This document shows positions 1-7,125 of a stretch of DNA of 13,701 nt, piece by piece. Numbering within the stretch: the first letter of the stretch is position 1; each line of letters starts with the position of its first letter. A program made the position numbers and the translations under genes. Source of the DNA: an uncultured Clostridia bacterium. GTDB lineage: Bacteria; Bacillota; Clostridia; TANB77; CAG-508. The notes beneath the pieces are model-generated. The model was given only the letters and a program-made list of their open reading frames with translations. It did no database searches and was not told the origin of the DNA. The stretch is from NCBI GenBank assembly GCA_944390615.1, contig CALXRJ010000121.1:1-13701 (forward strand). The letters are read 5' to 3'.

Positions 1-201
1 TCCATATTAGCTTGGATTACCATGAAATATTGGCATGAAGATTTAGAAGAAACTTCTCAGAGTACCTTACCAATTGCCTATCAAGATTTAAAATGGTATC
101 AAAAATTAAAAAGAAAAATGATAGAATTTTTTCATAAAATATGGAAAAAAGCACGTACTAAAAAGGAAATAAAAAGGGAAGAGGAAGGAAGTACTTTATG
201 A
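1..201 (+). CDS. C-terminal end of an unidentified protein (5' partial)
   Basis: Frame 1 is open from the window edge to a TGA at 199-201 and gives the last 66 residues of a protein. The visible part begins with a short hydrophobic piece (SILAWITMKYW), perhaps the end of a membrane segment. A lysine- and aromatic-rich, strongly basic tail follows and ends in a mixed-charge stretch, as in a cytoplasmic tail of a membrane protein. I do not recognise the family. The stop overlaps the next start as ATGA, so the two genes are probably cotranscribed and translationally coupled. The reading frame and codon use look genuine, but the function is unknown. Confidence 0.6.
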   Translation, partial: SILAWITMKYWHEDLEETSQSTLPIAYQDLKWYQKLKRKMIEFFHKIWKKARTKKEIKREEEGSTL

Positions 202-1049
202 GACCAGTGATAGAAAAACCAAAGTTAGGAATCAGACATTTTGTTTACGTCATAATCATTATCATATGTATAGGTGCAATGGGAATATCAATTTATATGC
301 AATTTTTTAGAGATGAAAAACTAGGCGTAATACTGGGGATAACCAGTGAAGAGATTGATGAAGAATATAGAAGTTTAAAAGAGAATTTCTTAAATATTTT
401 TGACAACAGTATAGAAGTTGTGGAAGGATATACAGGTAGTTTGAACAAAATTAGAAATCAAGAAGATATGATATTACTGGCCTATAATACACAAGAGCAA
501 ACAGATACTTACACAATAGATCTAAAAATACCCTATTTTAATATTAATTCAGATTGTGCAAGGCGATATAATCAACAAATTAGATCTGTATTTTTCGATA
601 AATCAGAAAGCCTAATTTCTGCAACCAATAATAACCATGTGATTTATAATGTAAAATACAAAGCCTATGTAAATCAAAATATCTTATCTTTAGTGATTTT
701 ATCTGAACTCAAAGAAGGAGATGCGAGCGAAAGAATTATCGTAGAAACTTATAATTATAATTTAGAGGAAAATAAAGAAGTAACGATAGAGGAAATGATC
801 CAAAAGAAGGCAATTAACATAGAACAAGCCAATAAAAAAATTAAAGAAGAGGTAAATAGTTCACAAGAACAAAATATAAAATTAGCAGAATTAGGATATA
901 ATGTAAATGTAAGAGACACAGATGCAGATACTTATCAAATCCAAAATGCAGATCAATTTTTTATGGGACAAAATGGTTACCTTTATATCATATATCCATA
1001 CGGAAATAATGAATTTACTAGTGAAATGGATGTTATTATATTTCGATAA
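198..1049 (+). CDS. Membrane-anchored extracytoplasmic protein, DUF4163/DUF3298-like (PdaC/RsiV-type) fold suspected
   Basis: This is a 283-residue protein with one N-terminal hydrophobic segment (about residues 15-36) after a basic start, so it is probably a signal anchor with the rest outside the membrane. The segment around residues 110-200 has the pattern of DUF4163/DUF3298 proteins: 'IPYFNI', then alternating beta strands with 'YNVKYKAYVNQNILSLVI', then 'YNYNLEENKEVTIEEM'. That fold occurs next to the PdaC deacetylase domain and in the anti-sigma factor RsiV. No catalytic domain is visible, so an enzymatic role is not supported. It starts at ATG 198 inside the stop of the upstream gene, with a GGAAGGAAG ribosome binding site at about 183-191. 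A strong hairpin terminator follows directly. The family assignment comes from pattern memory only. Confidence 0.6.
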   Translation: MRPVIEKPKLGIRHFVYVIIIIICIGAMGISIYMQFFRDEKLGVILGITSEEIDEEYRSLKENFLNIFDNSIEVVEGYTGSLNKIRNQEDMILLAYNTQEQTDTYTIDLKIPYFNINSDCARRYNQQIRSVFFDKSESLISATNNNHVIYNVKYKAYVNQNILSLVILSELKEGDASERIIVETYNYNLEENKEVTIEEMIQKKAINIEQANKKIKEEVNSSQEQNIKLAELGYNVNVRDTDADTYQIQNADQFFMGQNGYLYIIYPYGNNEFTSEMDVIIFR

Positions 1050-1054
1050 AAATA

Positions 1055-1090
1055 AAAAAAATAGAGAAGCGGGTACTTCTCTATTTTTTT
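1055..1090. terminator. Intrinsic terminator, probably bidirectional
   Basis: A perfect 15-bp stem pairs 1055-1069 with 1076-1090 around a 6-nt loop (CGGGTA). A-rich and T-rich ends lie on the two sides. It sits just after the stop at 1049 on the + strand, and the T-run suits termination in that direction. The A-run on the other side would also serve htrA transcripts arriving on the - strand. Confidence 0.85.
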
Positions 1091-1173
1091 GAAAATAAAA
1101 GGGGATGTTTTTTTCTTTCAGCTAATTGAGTGTTTCAATTAACTTATATATAATATACTATATGTTTTTGTCC

Positions 1174-1203
1174 TTTTTGTGAATAGATTGTGAAAAAAGT
1201 ATT
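1174..1203 (-). repeat. Near-copy of the htrA upstream octamer pair, just 3' of htrA
   Basis: On the - strand this segment carries TTTTCACA (1189-1196) and TATTCACA (1178-1185), with starts 11 bp apart. It matches 23 of 30 positions of the segment at 2499-2528 upstream of htrA, including an identical TGTGAAAAAAG 11-mer (+ strand). It lies between the htrA stop and the terminator, partly touching the last A/T-rich bases. Its role here is unknown. Confidence 0.5.
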
Positions 1204-1206
1204 AAA

Positions 1207-2445
1207 TTAATTAGAATTTTGTTCACCTAATGTTAAAGTAAGATCTCTTTCTTGCCCATCGCGATTTATTTTTAAAGTCATGGTATCTCCAATAGAATGA
1301 GAATTTTTAATCTCATTTAATTGATCCATTGTTGTAATAGATTGACCATCAGCTCCGATAATCACATCTCCTACTTTTAAACCAGCTTTTTCAGCAGCAG
1401 AATATTCTTCAACAGAAACAACATAAACACCTTCTACTAAATTATATCTATCTGCGGTTTCAGCATTTAAATCTCTTCCAGAAATTCCGATATAAGGTCT
1501 TTTTACAGTATTATATGTGATTAATTGATCAATAATATCTGTTGTTGAATTAATCGGAATCGCAAAACCAATTCCTTCTACCCCAGTGCTAGAAACCTTT
1601 AAGGTGTTAATACCAATAACTTGGCCTTGACTATTAACTAATGCACCACCACTATTGCCAGAGTTGATGGCAGCATCTGTTTGAATACAACTAAAGGTTG
1701 TTGCACTTTCTGAATCTTGCACTTTTCGATTAACAGCACTTACTACACCACAAGTAATGGTAGTACCTAAGTCTAAGGGATTTCCTACAGCCATAGCAAA
1801 TTCTCCCACTTGTACCGTATCAGAATCTGCAAATTCAGCAGCTGTTAAGCCAGTTTTATCAATTTTAAGAACCGCTAAATCAGTTTGTGAATCTTTTCCT
1901 ACAATAGTAGCATCATATTGTGTTTCATCTCCATATAAAGTAACTTTTAAAGAGGTTGCTTCTGAAATATCATAGTAAGTAGATTCTGAAGAAGAGTCTA
2001 CAACATGGTTATTTGTAACAATGTAACCATCTTCACTAATAATAATACCAGAGCCAGAAGCAGAAGCTTCTGATGTTAAAGTCTGACCATTACCAAACAT
2101 ACTATAATAAGAAGATGATGTTACATTATAAGTAACAGAAATACCTACAATAGAAGGTAAAATTTTGCTGGCAGCATAAATGGCTGTATCAGAATAATTG
2201 CTAAGTGAAACTAAATCTGTATTGACAACTCCTGAACTGGTAGAAGTATTAGATTGTGTTGGAGAAGAAGTTTCTGTTGAACCTAAAATCCTTTCTCTTA
2301 TACCAGAGACGCCAAAACAAGTTCCAAGTACTAAACTACAACCTAAAACACCACTAATAAATGGGATAGCAATACTTTTGCCAAAGGAAGTAGAATGATA
2401 AGATTTTGAAGTATTAATAACATTTTTAAATTCATTTTCATTCAT
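1207..2445 (-). CDS. htrA: HtrA/DegP-type membrane-anchored serine protease with PDZ domain
   Basis: This 412-residue protein is an HtrA-family quality-control protease that degrades or refolds misfolded proteins outside the membrane. From ATG 2445 there is a cytoplasmic N-terminus, one membrane segment (about residues 24-46), a Ser/Thr-rich linker, a trypsin-like domain and a single C-terminal PDZ domain (from about 318, 'RPYIGISGRDL'). The catalytic triad is visible: H147 in TNNHVV, D189 in TDLAVLKI and S265 in GNSGG. The ATG at 2445 is preferred over one five codons upstream because GGAGG lies 8 nt before it and overlaps the upstream ATG. It is transcribed away from the TSCPD gene. A good promoter and two TTTTCACA octamers precede it, which resembles, from memory, CssRS-type secretion-stress control of B. 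subtilis htrA. No frameshift or in-frame CGG is present. Confidence 0.93.
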   Translation of the reverse strand: MNENEFKNVINTSKSYHSTSFGKSIAIPFISGVLGCSLVLGTCFGVSGIRERILGSTETSSPTQSNTSTSSGVVNTDLVSLSNYSDTAIYAASKILPSIVGISVTYNVTSSSYYSMFGNGQTLTSEASASGSGIIISEDGYIVTNNHVVDSSSESTYYDISEATSLKVTLYGDETQYDATIVGKDSQTDLAVLKIDKTGLTAAEFADSDTVQVGEFAMAVGNPLDLGTTITCGVVSAVNRKVQDSESATTFSCIQTDAAINSGNSGGALVNSQGQVIGINTLKVSSTGVEGIGFAIPINSTTDIIDQLITYNTVKRPYIGISGRDLNAETADRYNLVEGVYVVSVEEYSAAEKAGLKVGDVIIGADGQSITTMDQLNEIKNSHSIGDTMTLKINRDGQERDLTLTLGEQNSN

Positions 2446-2467
2446 ATGAATAACCTCCATTTTTTAT

Positions 2468-2496
2468 ATTATACTCATTTCTTTTTTATCATACAA
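2468..2496 (-). promoter_or_regulatory. Probable sigma-A promoter of htrA
   Basis: On the - strand a perfect TATAAT (2468-2473) follows a 17-bp spacer from TTGTAT (2491-2496). The predicted transcript would have a leader of only about 15-20 nt before ATG 2445, with the GGAGG site inside it. The -35 is weak, as expected of a promoter needing an activator. Confidence 0.65.
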
Positions 2497-2502
2497 TATA
2501 TT

Positions 2503-2521
2503 TGTGAAAATTATGTGAAAA
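2503..2521 (-). promoter_or_regulatory. Two TTTTCACA octamers upstream of the htrA -35 (response-regulator-like site)
   Basis: Two exact TTTTCACA octamers (- strand; 2503-2510 and 2514-2521) start 11 bp apart, one helical turn, and lie 6 bp upstream of the weak -35. Direct repeats in phase next to a poor -35 are typical of OmpR-family activators. As I recall, an octamer of this type is described for the CssR-controlled htrA and htrB promoters of B. subtilis. No sensor kinase or regulator gene is in the window. Confidence 0.55.
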
Positions 2522-2526
2522 AAGTG

Positions 2527-2573
2527 TAACAGTTGTTGTAATTTATATGCAAATAAATCAACAACAACTGTTA
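2527..2573. repeat. 13-bp perfect inverted repeat with 21-nt loop
   Basis: TAACAGTTGTTGT (2527-2539) is exactly complementary to ACAACAACTGTTA (2561-2573). No T-run follows on either strand, so it is not a standard terminator. It lies about 30 bp beyond the htrA -35 and about 90 bp before the -35 of the rightward promoter. It could be a dimeric regulator site for either gene. Confidence 0.5.
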
Positions 2574-3145
2574 TAGAAATACAGTTATGAAATAGTAAAA
2601 ATGGAAATGTCTAAATTTGTCGAATTTTGCGATGAAAAGTTAGGATAAATTTGTCAAAAAATATTGACAAACCATGTAAACCGATTTATACTTTAAACAT
2701 AATTATATAATTTTTATTTGTAATATTTTTATGGATGCATACATAAAAAGAAAATATTACTTATTTCAAAAGAGTTATAACTCATTTAAAATTTAATTCT
2801 AATTTTTCTTTACCAAAAATTCAGAAGTTAGAAATGAAACTAGGAGGTTGATAATTTAAAAAATATTTTCAAGATCCAAAATAAATATGAATAAATAACA
2901 AAAATAAAAAAGCAAACAATATACAGAATAAAAGAAATATCACTCTTTCTAATTAAAAACTGCTAAAGTACATTTGATAAAAATATTGAAATCTATGCTA
3001 TAAAAATATATTAAAATCAAAAAGAAAAAGGAGGGTAGGGTTATATTGATGTAAACCTTAGAAATTTACAAATTGTTGGTGGGAAAAATTGATTTATTCT
3101 CCAAAATTTATTATAATAATTAAAAATAATAAAAAGGAGGAGCTT
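2574..3145. other. Long AT-rich gap and leader before the TSCPD gene
   Basis: I see no credible gene in this stretch. It holds a strong rightward promoter (2664-2692), a 10-bp direct repeat TAAATTTGTC just upstream of it (2612-2621 and 2646-2655), an interrupted hairpin whose outer arms GTAATATTTT and AAAATATTAC lie at 2720-2729 and 2751-2760, and a 12-bp palindrome GAGTTATAACTC (2772-2783). Two AGGAGG-like sites (about 2843 and 3031) are followed by starts that hit stops almost at once. This could be a long regulatory leader or a decayed gene. I could not fit it to a known riboswitch. Confidence 0.45.
2664..2692 (+). promoter_or_regulatory. Strong sigma-A-type promoter, rightward
   Basis: A perfect -35 TTGACA (2664-2669), a 17-bp spacer and a TATACT -10 (2687-2692) are present. 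The expected start near 2699 gives a leader of about 445 nt before ATG 3146 unless another promoter lies closer. It is the best consensus promoter I found in the window. Confidence 0.75.
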
Positions 3146-3403
3146 ATGAAATATATCTACACACCACAAGGCGTATGTTCTATGCAAATGATATTTGAAA
3201 TAGATGGAGATATTGTAAAAGACTTAAAAATTGTGGGAGGATGTCCTGGCAATACAGTAGGAGTAGCAACCTTAGTAAAAGGAAAAAAGATCAATGAAAT
3301 CATTGCAATATTAAAAGGCATACCATGTGGAAGCAAAGGAACATCCTGCCCAGATCAAATTGCTAGAGCTTTGGAAGAATATAAACAAAAATATAAAATC
3401 TAA
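3146..3403 (+). CDS. TSCPD-domain protein (TIGR03905 type)
   Basis: This is an 85-residue protein with the signature 'CGSKGTSCPDQIA' near residues 65-77 and a conserved 'VGGCPGNTVGV' in the middle. These mark the small stand-alone TSCPD proteins common in Clostridia. The domain resembles the C-terminal cysteine-containing part of B12-dependent ribonucleotide reductases, but the role of the stand-alone form is not established. Cysteines in VCSM, GGCPG, IPCGS and TSCPD could bind metal or be redox active. ATG 3146 is chosen because AAAGGAGG lies 6 nt upstream. An upstream TTG at 3089 in the same frame adds low-complexity residues and has no good ribosome site. It converges with the transpeptidase gene through a shared terminator. 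Confidence 0.88.
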   Translation: MKYIYTPQGVCSMQMIFEIDGDIVKDLKIVGGCPGNTVGVATLVKGKKINEIIAILKGIPCGSKGTSCPDQIARALEEYKQKYKI

Positions 3404-3429
3404 AAAATCGTTATAAAGAAAATTTCAAA

Positions 3430-3458
3430 AAGATGGCAATTTATGTGATTGCCATCTT
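3430..3458. terminator. Bidirectional terminator between convergent genes
   Basis: An 11-bp perfect stem pairs AAGATGGCAAT (3430-3440) with ATTGCCATCTT (3448-3458) around a 7-nt loop. It is flanked by A-runs on the left and T-runs on the right, so it can end both the TSCPD transcript and the leftward transpeptidase transcript, whose stop codon starts at 3464 on the - strand. Confidence 0.85.
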
Positions 3459-3461
3459 CTT

Positions 3462-5369
3462 TTAATTTTGATCAGGAGCAATGCCTAAAGCAGGTAAAAC
3501 TTCTGAAAGAATATTAGAAACAACAGGAGCAGCTGTTTGTCCACCTTGGTGACTATCACCATTAGGATCATATAGTGTAACCAAAATCACAATTTGTGTA
3601 TTCTCAATTGGAGAAATAGCGGCAAAAGAAGTTACATAGCCAGCATTAGTATCTCCAACAATTGGTTCAGATGTTCCCGATTTACCACCAATAGAATATC
3701 CTTGCACTTGAGCATTTTTTCCTGTTCCATCTGTTACTACAGATTGCATCATAGATTTTACTTCATTTGCAGTTTGAGAAGAGATGACTTGTCTAATTTG
3801 TTTGGTTTCAAATTCTGTAATTTCCCCAGTATCTGTATTTTTCATTGATTTAACAATTCGAGGTTGAACCAAATAGCCATTATTGGCAATGGCAGCAATA
3901 GCAGTACACATTTGTAAAGGTGTAATCGTAAATCTCTGACCAAAAGACATAGTAGCAAGTTCTACAGAATTAACTTTATCTAAATCATGAAAGATACCAG
4001 ATGATTCTCCAGATAACCCTATATTAGTTTTAGTAAAAAATCCAAAAGCATCGTAATATTTGTATAAAGTATCAGCACCAATTCTTCTAGCTAATTGCAT
4101 AAAAGAAGGGTTACAAGAATCCATCAAAGCTTCTCTTAAAGATTCTCCTTCATGAGTTCTATAGTAAGGTGCCTGATGTACCCAACATTGGATAACAGTA
4201 CCATTAATATCTTCAAATCCATTACAATAAAAATCATTTGTAATATCTGTTTGAGTAATATCTTCTTCAAGAGCAACAGAAGCTGTAATTAGCTTAAATA
4301 CAGAACCTGGTTCATAAGTTTCAGAAACAGAACGAACCTTCCACATTTCATAAATTCTAGAAGATTTTTCTTGACTAGAAAGAGAATCCCAGTTATCTGC
4401 ATAATAAGAAGTTGGTGTAAAAGGATCATTTAAATCATAATTAGGATAAGAAGCCATTGCTAAAATATCCCCGGTTTGAGGGTTCATAATAATACAATTT
4501 CCACCTCTAGAACAAGAATTTTCTTCAACAGCTTGTTTTAGATATTTTTCAACAATAGATTGAATATTAATATCTACGGTAAGAGTTAAGTCATAACCAT
4601 TTTCGGCAGGAATAAAGGATTCTTGTGAATTGGGAATTTCACTTTGAGAAGCATCTGTTGAAGTTACAATTTCTCCAGAAGTTCCTTCTAAAATGGAATT
4701 ATAGGAATATTCAATTCCTGCTAATCCTTGATTATCAGTTCCACAAGCACCAATTACTTGAGATAATAAAGTACCATGAGGGTAATATCTTTTAGTATCT
4801 TCATCAATATTAATGCCAGCAGAAATTTTATTTTCTTCCATCCAAGCTTCTAATGCTTGTACTTTATCTTCTTCTACTTTTTGCGCAATGGTAACAGAAG
4901 TGGAGGAAGTTCGATTTACTTTTTCTAAAGTTTCATCATAATCTAGTGAAAATATTTCAGATAGGCCTTTGGCAACGGTTTCTTTTAAGGTGGCTGTTTC
5001 TTCGTCTGTCTCTCCTTTTATTCTAGAGGGAGTGATAGAAATCGTATCAACTGTTTCACTTATGGCTAGAGAAGCCCCTGTTGCATCATAAATATTTCCC
5101 CTTTTACTGCTAATTTCTTCACTGGTTGTTTGTTGACGGGTTGCTAAACTAGCTAAATAAGAACCATCCACTACTTGCAAATAAAATAGTCTACCAATCA
5201 GTAATAAAAAAATGATAAAAGATAAGATTAAAAAAGTTTTTAATTTTTTGGTAGAAACTACATTTTCGATATTTAAATTACTTTTTAATTTAGCTATTTT
5301 TTCATCAGTTTTTGTTTTATTTATTTTATTTTTTACTTTTTTTGCGAGTTTTTTATTATTTTCATTCAT
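3462..5369 (-). CDS. Penicillin-binding transpeptidase, FtsI/PBP2B/SpoVD family
   Basis: This 635-residue class B penicillin-binding protein crosslinks peptidoglycan outside the membrane. It has a basic cytoplasmic tail, one membrane segment (about residues 44-60), a dimerisation/pedestal domain ('SSKRGNIYDATG' near 88-99) and a transpeptidase domain. All three active-site motifs are intact: S356-V-F-K359 in EPGSVFK, S418-C-N420, and K563-S-G-T566 in GGKSGT. There is no C-terminal PASTA domain, unlike B. subtilis PBP2B and SpoVD, so whether it serves division or spore cortex synthesis cannot be decided from sequence. It starts at ATG 5369 behind a GGTGAT ribosome site. It is divergent from comM across 154 bp, where I saw no convincing promoter. 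It contains no in-frame CGG. Confidence 0.92.
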   Translation of the reverse strand: MNENNKKLAKKVKNKINKTKTDEKIAKLKSNLNIENVVSTKKLKTFLILSFIIFLLLIGRLFYLQVVDGSYLASLATRQQTTSEEISSKRGNIYDATGASLAISETVDTISITPSRIKGETDEETATLKETVAKGLSEIFSLDYDETLEKVNRTSSTSVTIAQKVEEDKVQALEAWMEENKISAGINIDEDTKRYYPHGTLLSQVIGACGTDNQGLAGIEYSYNSILEGTSGEIVTSTDASQSEIPNSQESFIPAENGYDLTLTVDINIQSIVEKYLKQAVEENSCSRGGNCIIMNPQTGDILAMASYPNYDLNDPFTPTSYYADNWDSLSSQEKSSRIYEMWKVRSVSETYEPGSVFKLITASVALEEDITQTDITNDFYCNGFEDINGTVIQCWVHQAPYYRTHEGESLREALMDSCNPSFMQLARRIGADTLYKYYDAFGFFTKTNIGLSGESSGIFHDLDKVNSVELATMSFGQRFTITPLQMCTAIAAIANNGYLVQPRIVKSMKNTDTGEITEFETKQIRQVISSQTANEVKSMMQSVVTDGTGKNAQVQGYSIGGKSGTSEPIVGDTNAGYVTSFAAISPIENTQIVILVTLYDPNGDSHQGGQTAAPVVSNILSEVLPALGIAPDQN

Positions 5370-5523
5370 CAGTAAATCACCACTTTTTATTTTTTATTAG
5401 TATTTTATAGTAAAAGGCTTTAAAAATCAATAAGTTTCCCAAATAAAGTTATGACACAATTGCTTTATAGCAGTTAGGAGAAGTGTTTGGGAGAATTGTA
5501 AATTTTTTAAGGAGGTTGATCAT

Positions 5524-7071
5524 TTGTTATCCATAGTAAAAAGTATGTCTTTAGAAGGCATTAATGGGTATTTAGTAGAAATTCAAATTGATGTTTCTGG
5601 GGGACTGCCAAGTTTTGATATTGTAGGACTTCCTGATATTAGAGTTAAGGAAGCAAGAGAAAGAGTTCGTACAGCAATTAAAAATTCTGGAATCGATTTT
5701 CCTAGTAGAAAAATTGTTGTAAACTTAGCCCCAGCAGATAAACGAAAAGAAGGAACTTTTTTTGATTTACCAATTGCAATCGGTATTTTAAAAGCAATAG
5801 GAGAAATAAGTTCAATAGAACTTAAAAATTTTGAAAGTACAATTTTTTTAGGAGAACTTTCTTTAGATGGGCAGATAAAAGGGATTAATGGTGTTTTACC
5901 AATTTGTATTGAAGCCATGCAATTAGGCATAACACGTGTTGTAATCCCAAAAGAAAATCGAGTAGAAGCTAGTATTATAGAAGGATTAGAGATTGTAGCC
6001 GTCGAAAATTTAAGAGAAGTAATTAGCTATGTGAAAGGAAATCTTAAATTAGATGTACCTGTTTTAGAAAAAGAAATTTTTTATCAGCATAAAAATGATT
6101 ATAAAGTAGACTTTTCAGAAGTAAAAGGACAAGAAAATGCAAAAAGAGCACTAGAAATTGCAGCTGCCCGGTTCTCACAATTGCCTTTTAATTCGGAAGT
6201 CCAGGCGCAGGAAAAACAATGCTTTCAGAAAGACTAACCACTATTTTGCCAGATTTAAGTTTTGAAGAAGCTTTAGAAATAACTAAAATTCATAGTATTG
6301 CTGGGGAACTGGAAAGAGGAAAAGGGCTTGTTATGGTAAGACCATTTAGAAGGCCACATCATACAAGTTCTCAAGTTGCTATGATAGGAGGAGGAAGAGT
6401 ACCTAAGCCTGGAGAAGTAAGTTTAGCACATTTTGGCATTTTATTTTTAGATGAATTACCAGAATTTAAAAAAAGTACCTTAGAAGTACTAAGAGGACCA
6501 TTAGAAGATAGAACGGTAACCATCAGTAGAGCAGATGGAACTGTTACATATCCTTCCAATTTCATGTTAATGGCAAGTATGAACCCATGTCCTTGTGGTT
6601 ATTATGGAACAGATGATAAAAGATGTAAATGTTCTGAACAAGCAATTTCAAAATATATTGGAAAAATAAGTCGGGCCACTTTTAGATAGGATTGATTTAC
6701 ATATAGAAGTCAAACCAGTAGAATATGAAAAAATAAGTTCAACTAATAAAGTAGAAACTTCCTATGAAATTAGAAAAAGAGTAAATCAGGCAAGAAAAAT
6801 GCAATGGGAAAGATATAAAGGACTAGATATTTATGCAAACAGTGAACTAAGTCCTAGTTTAATAGAAAAATTTTGCCAATTAGACGAACAGGCAAAAGAA
6901 ATTTTAAAAGTTGCCTTCGAAAGGTTAGGTTTAAGTGGCAGAGCTTATGGAAGAATTTTAAAGGTAGCCAGAACAATAGCAGATTTAGAAGGAGAAAAAG
7001 ATATAAAATGTGACCATGTTGCAGAAGCAATACAATATAGGAACTTGGATAGAAAGTATTGGAAAAGGTAA
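5524..7071 (+). CDS. comM: ComM-type AAA+ ATPase (YifB/Mg-chelatase-like), read through three +1 frameshifts
   Basis: ComM is a hexameric helicase that extends heteroduplex during natural transformation; related YifB proteins occur widely. The gene starts at TTG 5524 with AAGGAGG 7 nt upstream and gives 514 residues, the normal family length, only if three +1 shifts are made at in-frame CGG codons 216, 224 and 383. The N-terminal ChlI-type domain fills residues 1-170. The AAA+ core has Walker A GSPGAGKT at 224-231, Walker B ILFLDE ending near 310, a cysteine cluster NPCPCGYYG, and SGPLLDRIDLHIEV after the third shift. The C-terminal lid has 'LGLSGRAYGRILKVARTIADLEG'. Unshifted reading stops at 6237, before Walker A is made. 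The sequence between and after the shifts is fully conserved, so decay is unlikely. dprA and yraN follow, the usual clostridial neighbourhood. Confidence 0.9.
6169..6172 (+). other. +1 recoding site 1 in comM: GCC CGGT TCT
   Basis: The in-frame codon 216 is CGG. Upstream, the sequence reads '...ALEIAAA' in frame 0. Downstream, 'SHNCLLI' continues only in the +1 frame. Reading CGGT as one glycine gives AAAGSHNCLLI, against the family pattern AAAGGHNLLLI as I recall it. Without the shift the ribosome reaches a stop at 6235-6237. Confidence 0.85.
6194..6197 (+). other. +1 recoding site 2 in comM: ATT CGGA AGT (first Gly of Walker A)
   Basis: After site 1, the reading frame meets CGG again as an in-frame codon. 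Treating CGGA as glycine restores LLIGSPGAGKTMLSE. The recoded residue is the first glycine of the P-loop GxxxxGKT. This site lies only 25 nt after site 1. Confidence 0.88.
6672..6675 (+). other. +1 recoding site 3 in comM: AGT CGGG CCA
   Basis: In the frame reached after sites 1 and 2, CGG is again an in-frame codon, at residue 383. Reading CGGG as glycine restores KISGPLLDRIDLHIEV, a highly conserved block of the family. Without the shift a TAG at 6687-6689 ends translation five codons after the CGG. Confidence 0.88.
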
Positions 7072-7125
7072 AGATGGTAAGTGCGGAGAGAAGGTTTAAG
7101 TAAAGCGGAAAGGATGGGATTTTTT

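Noticed and set aside
1123..1141. Small inverted repeat TAATTGA/TCAATTA as an htrA terminator
   Set aside because: The stem is only 7 bp and no T-run follows in the htrA direction; the stem at 1055-1090 is a better terminator.
1757..1975. Open frames antisense to htrA and similar open frames opposite the transpeptidase, dprA, rsmA and the flavoproteins
   Set aside because: They are mirror images of well-supported genes, lack ribosome sites and resemble no family.
2731..2796. A 21-codon open frame (ATG 2731) as a small peptide gene
   Set aside because: There is no ribosome binding site before it and it lies within an AT-rich hairpin region; nothing supports translation.
3020..3090. GGAGGGTAGGG region as a riboswitch or upstream gene start
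   Set aside because: Starts after it stop within a few codons, and I could not fit the surrounding sequence to any riboswitch fold I know.
5524..7071. comM as a pseudogene or as three separate small genes
   Set aside because: The pieces join into one full-length family protein with all motifs intact when CGGN is read as one unit, there are no other lesions, and the downstream pieces lack ribosome sites at their apparent starts.
7081..7125. GTG 7081 as the dprA start, which would make codon 2 an ordinary CGG
   Set aside because: It lacks a good ribosome site, the added residues do not resemble DprA, and a quadruplet reading there soon reaches a stop. ATG 7126 is the better start, so this CGG is not counted as coding.
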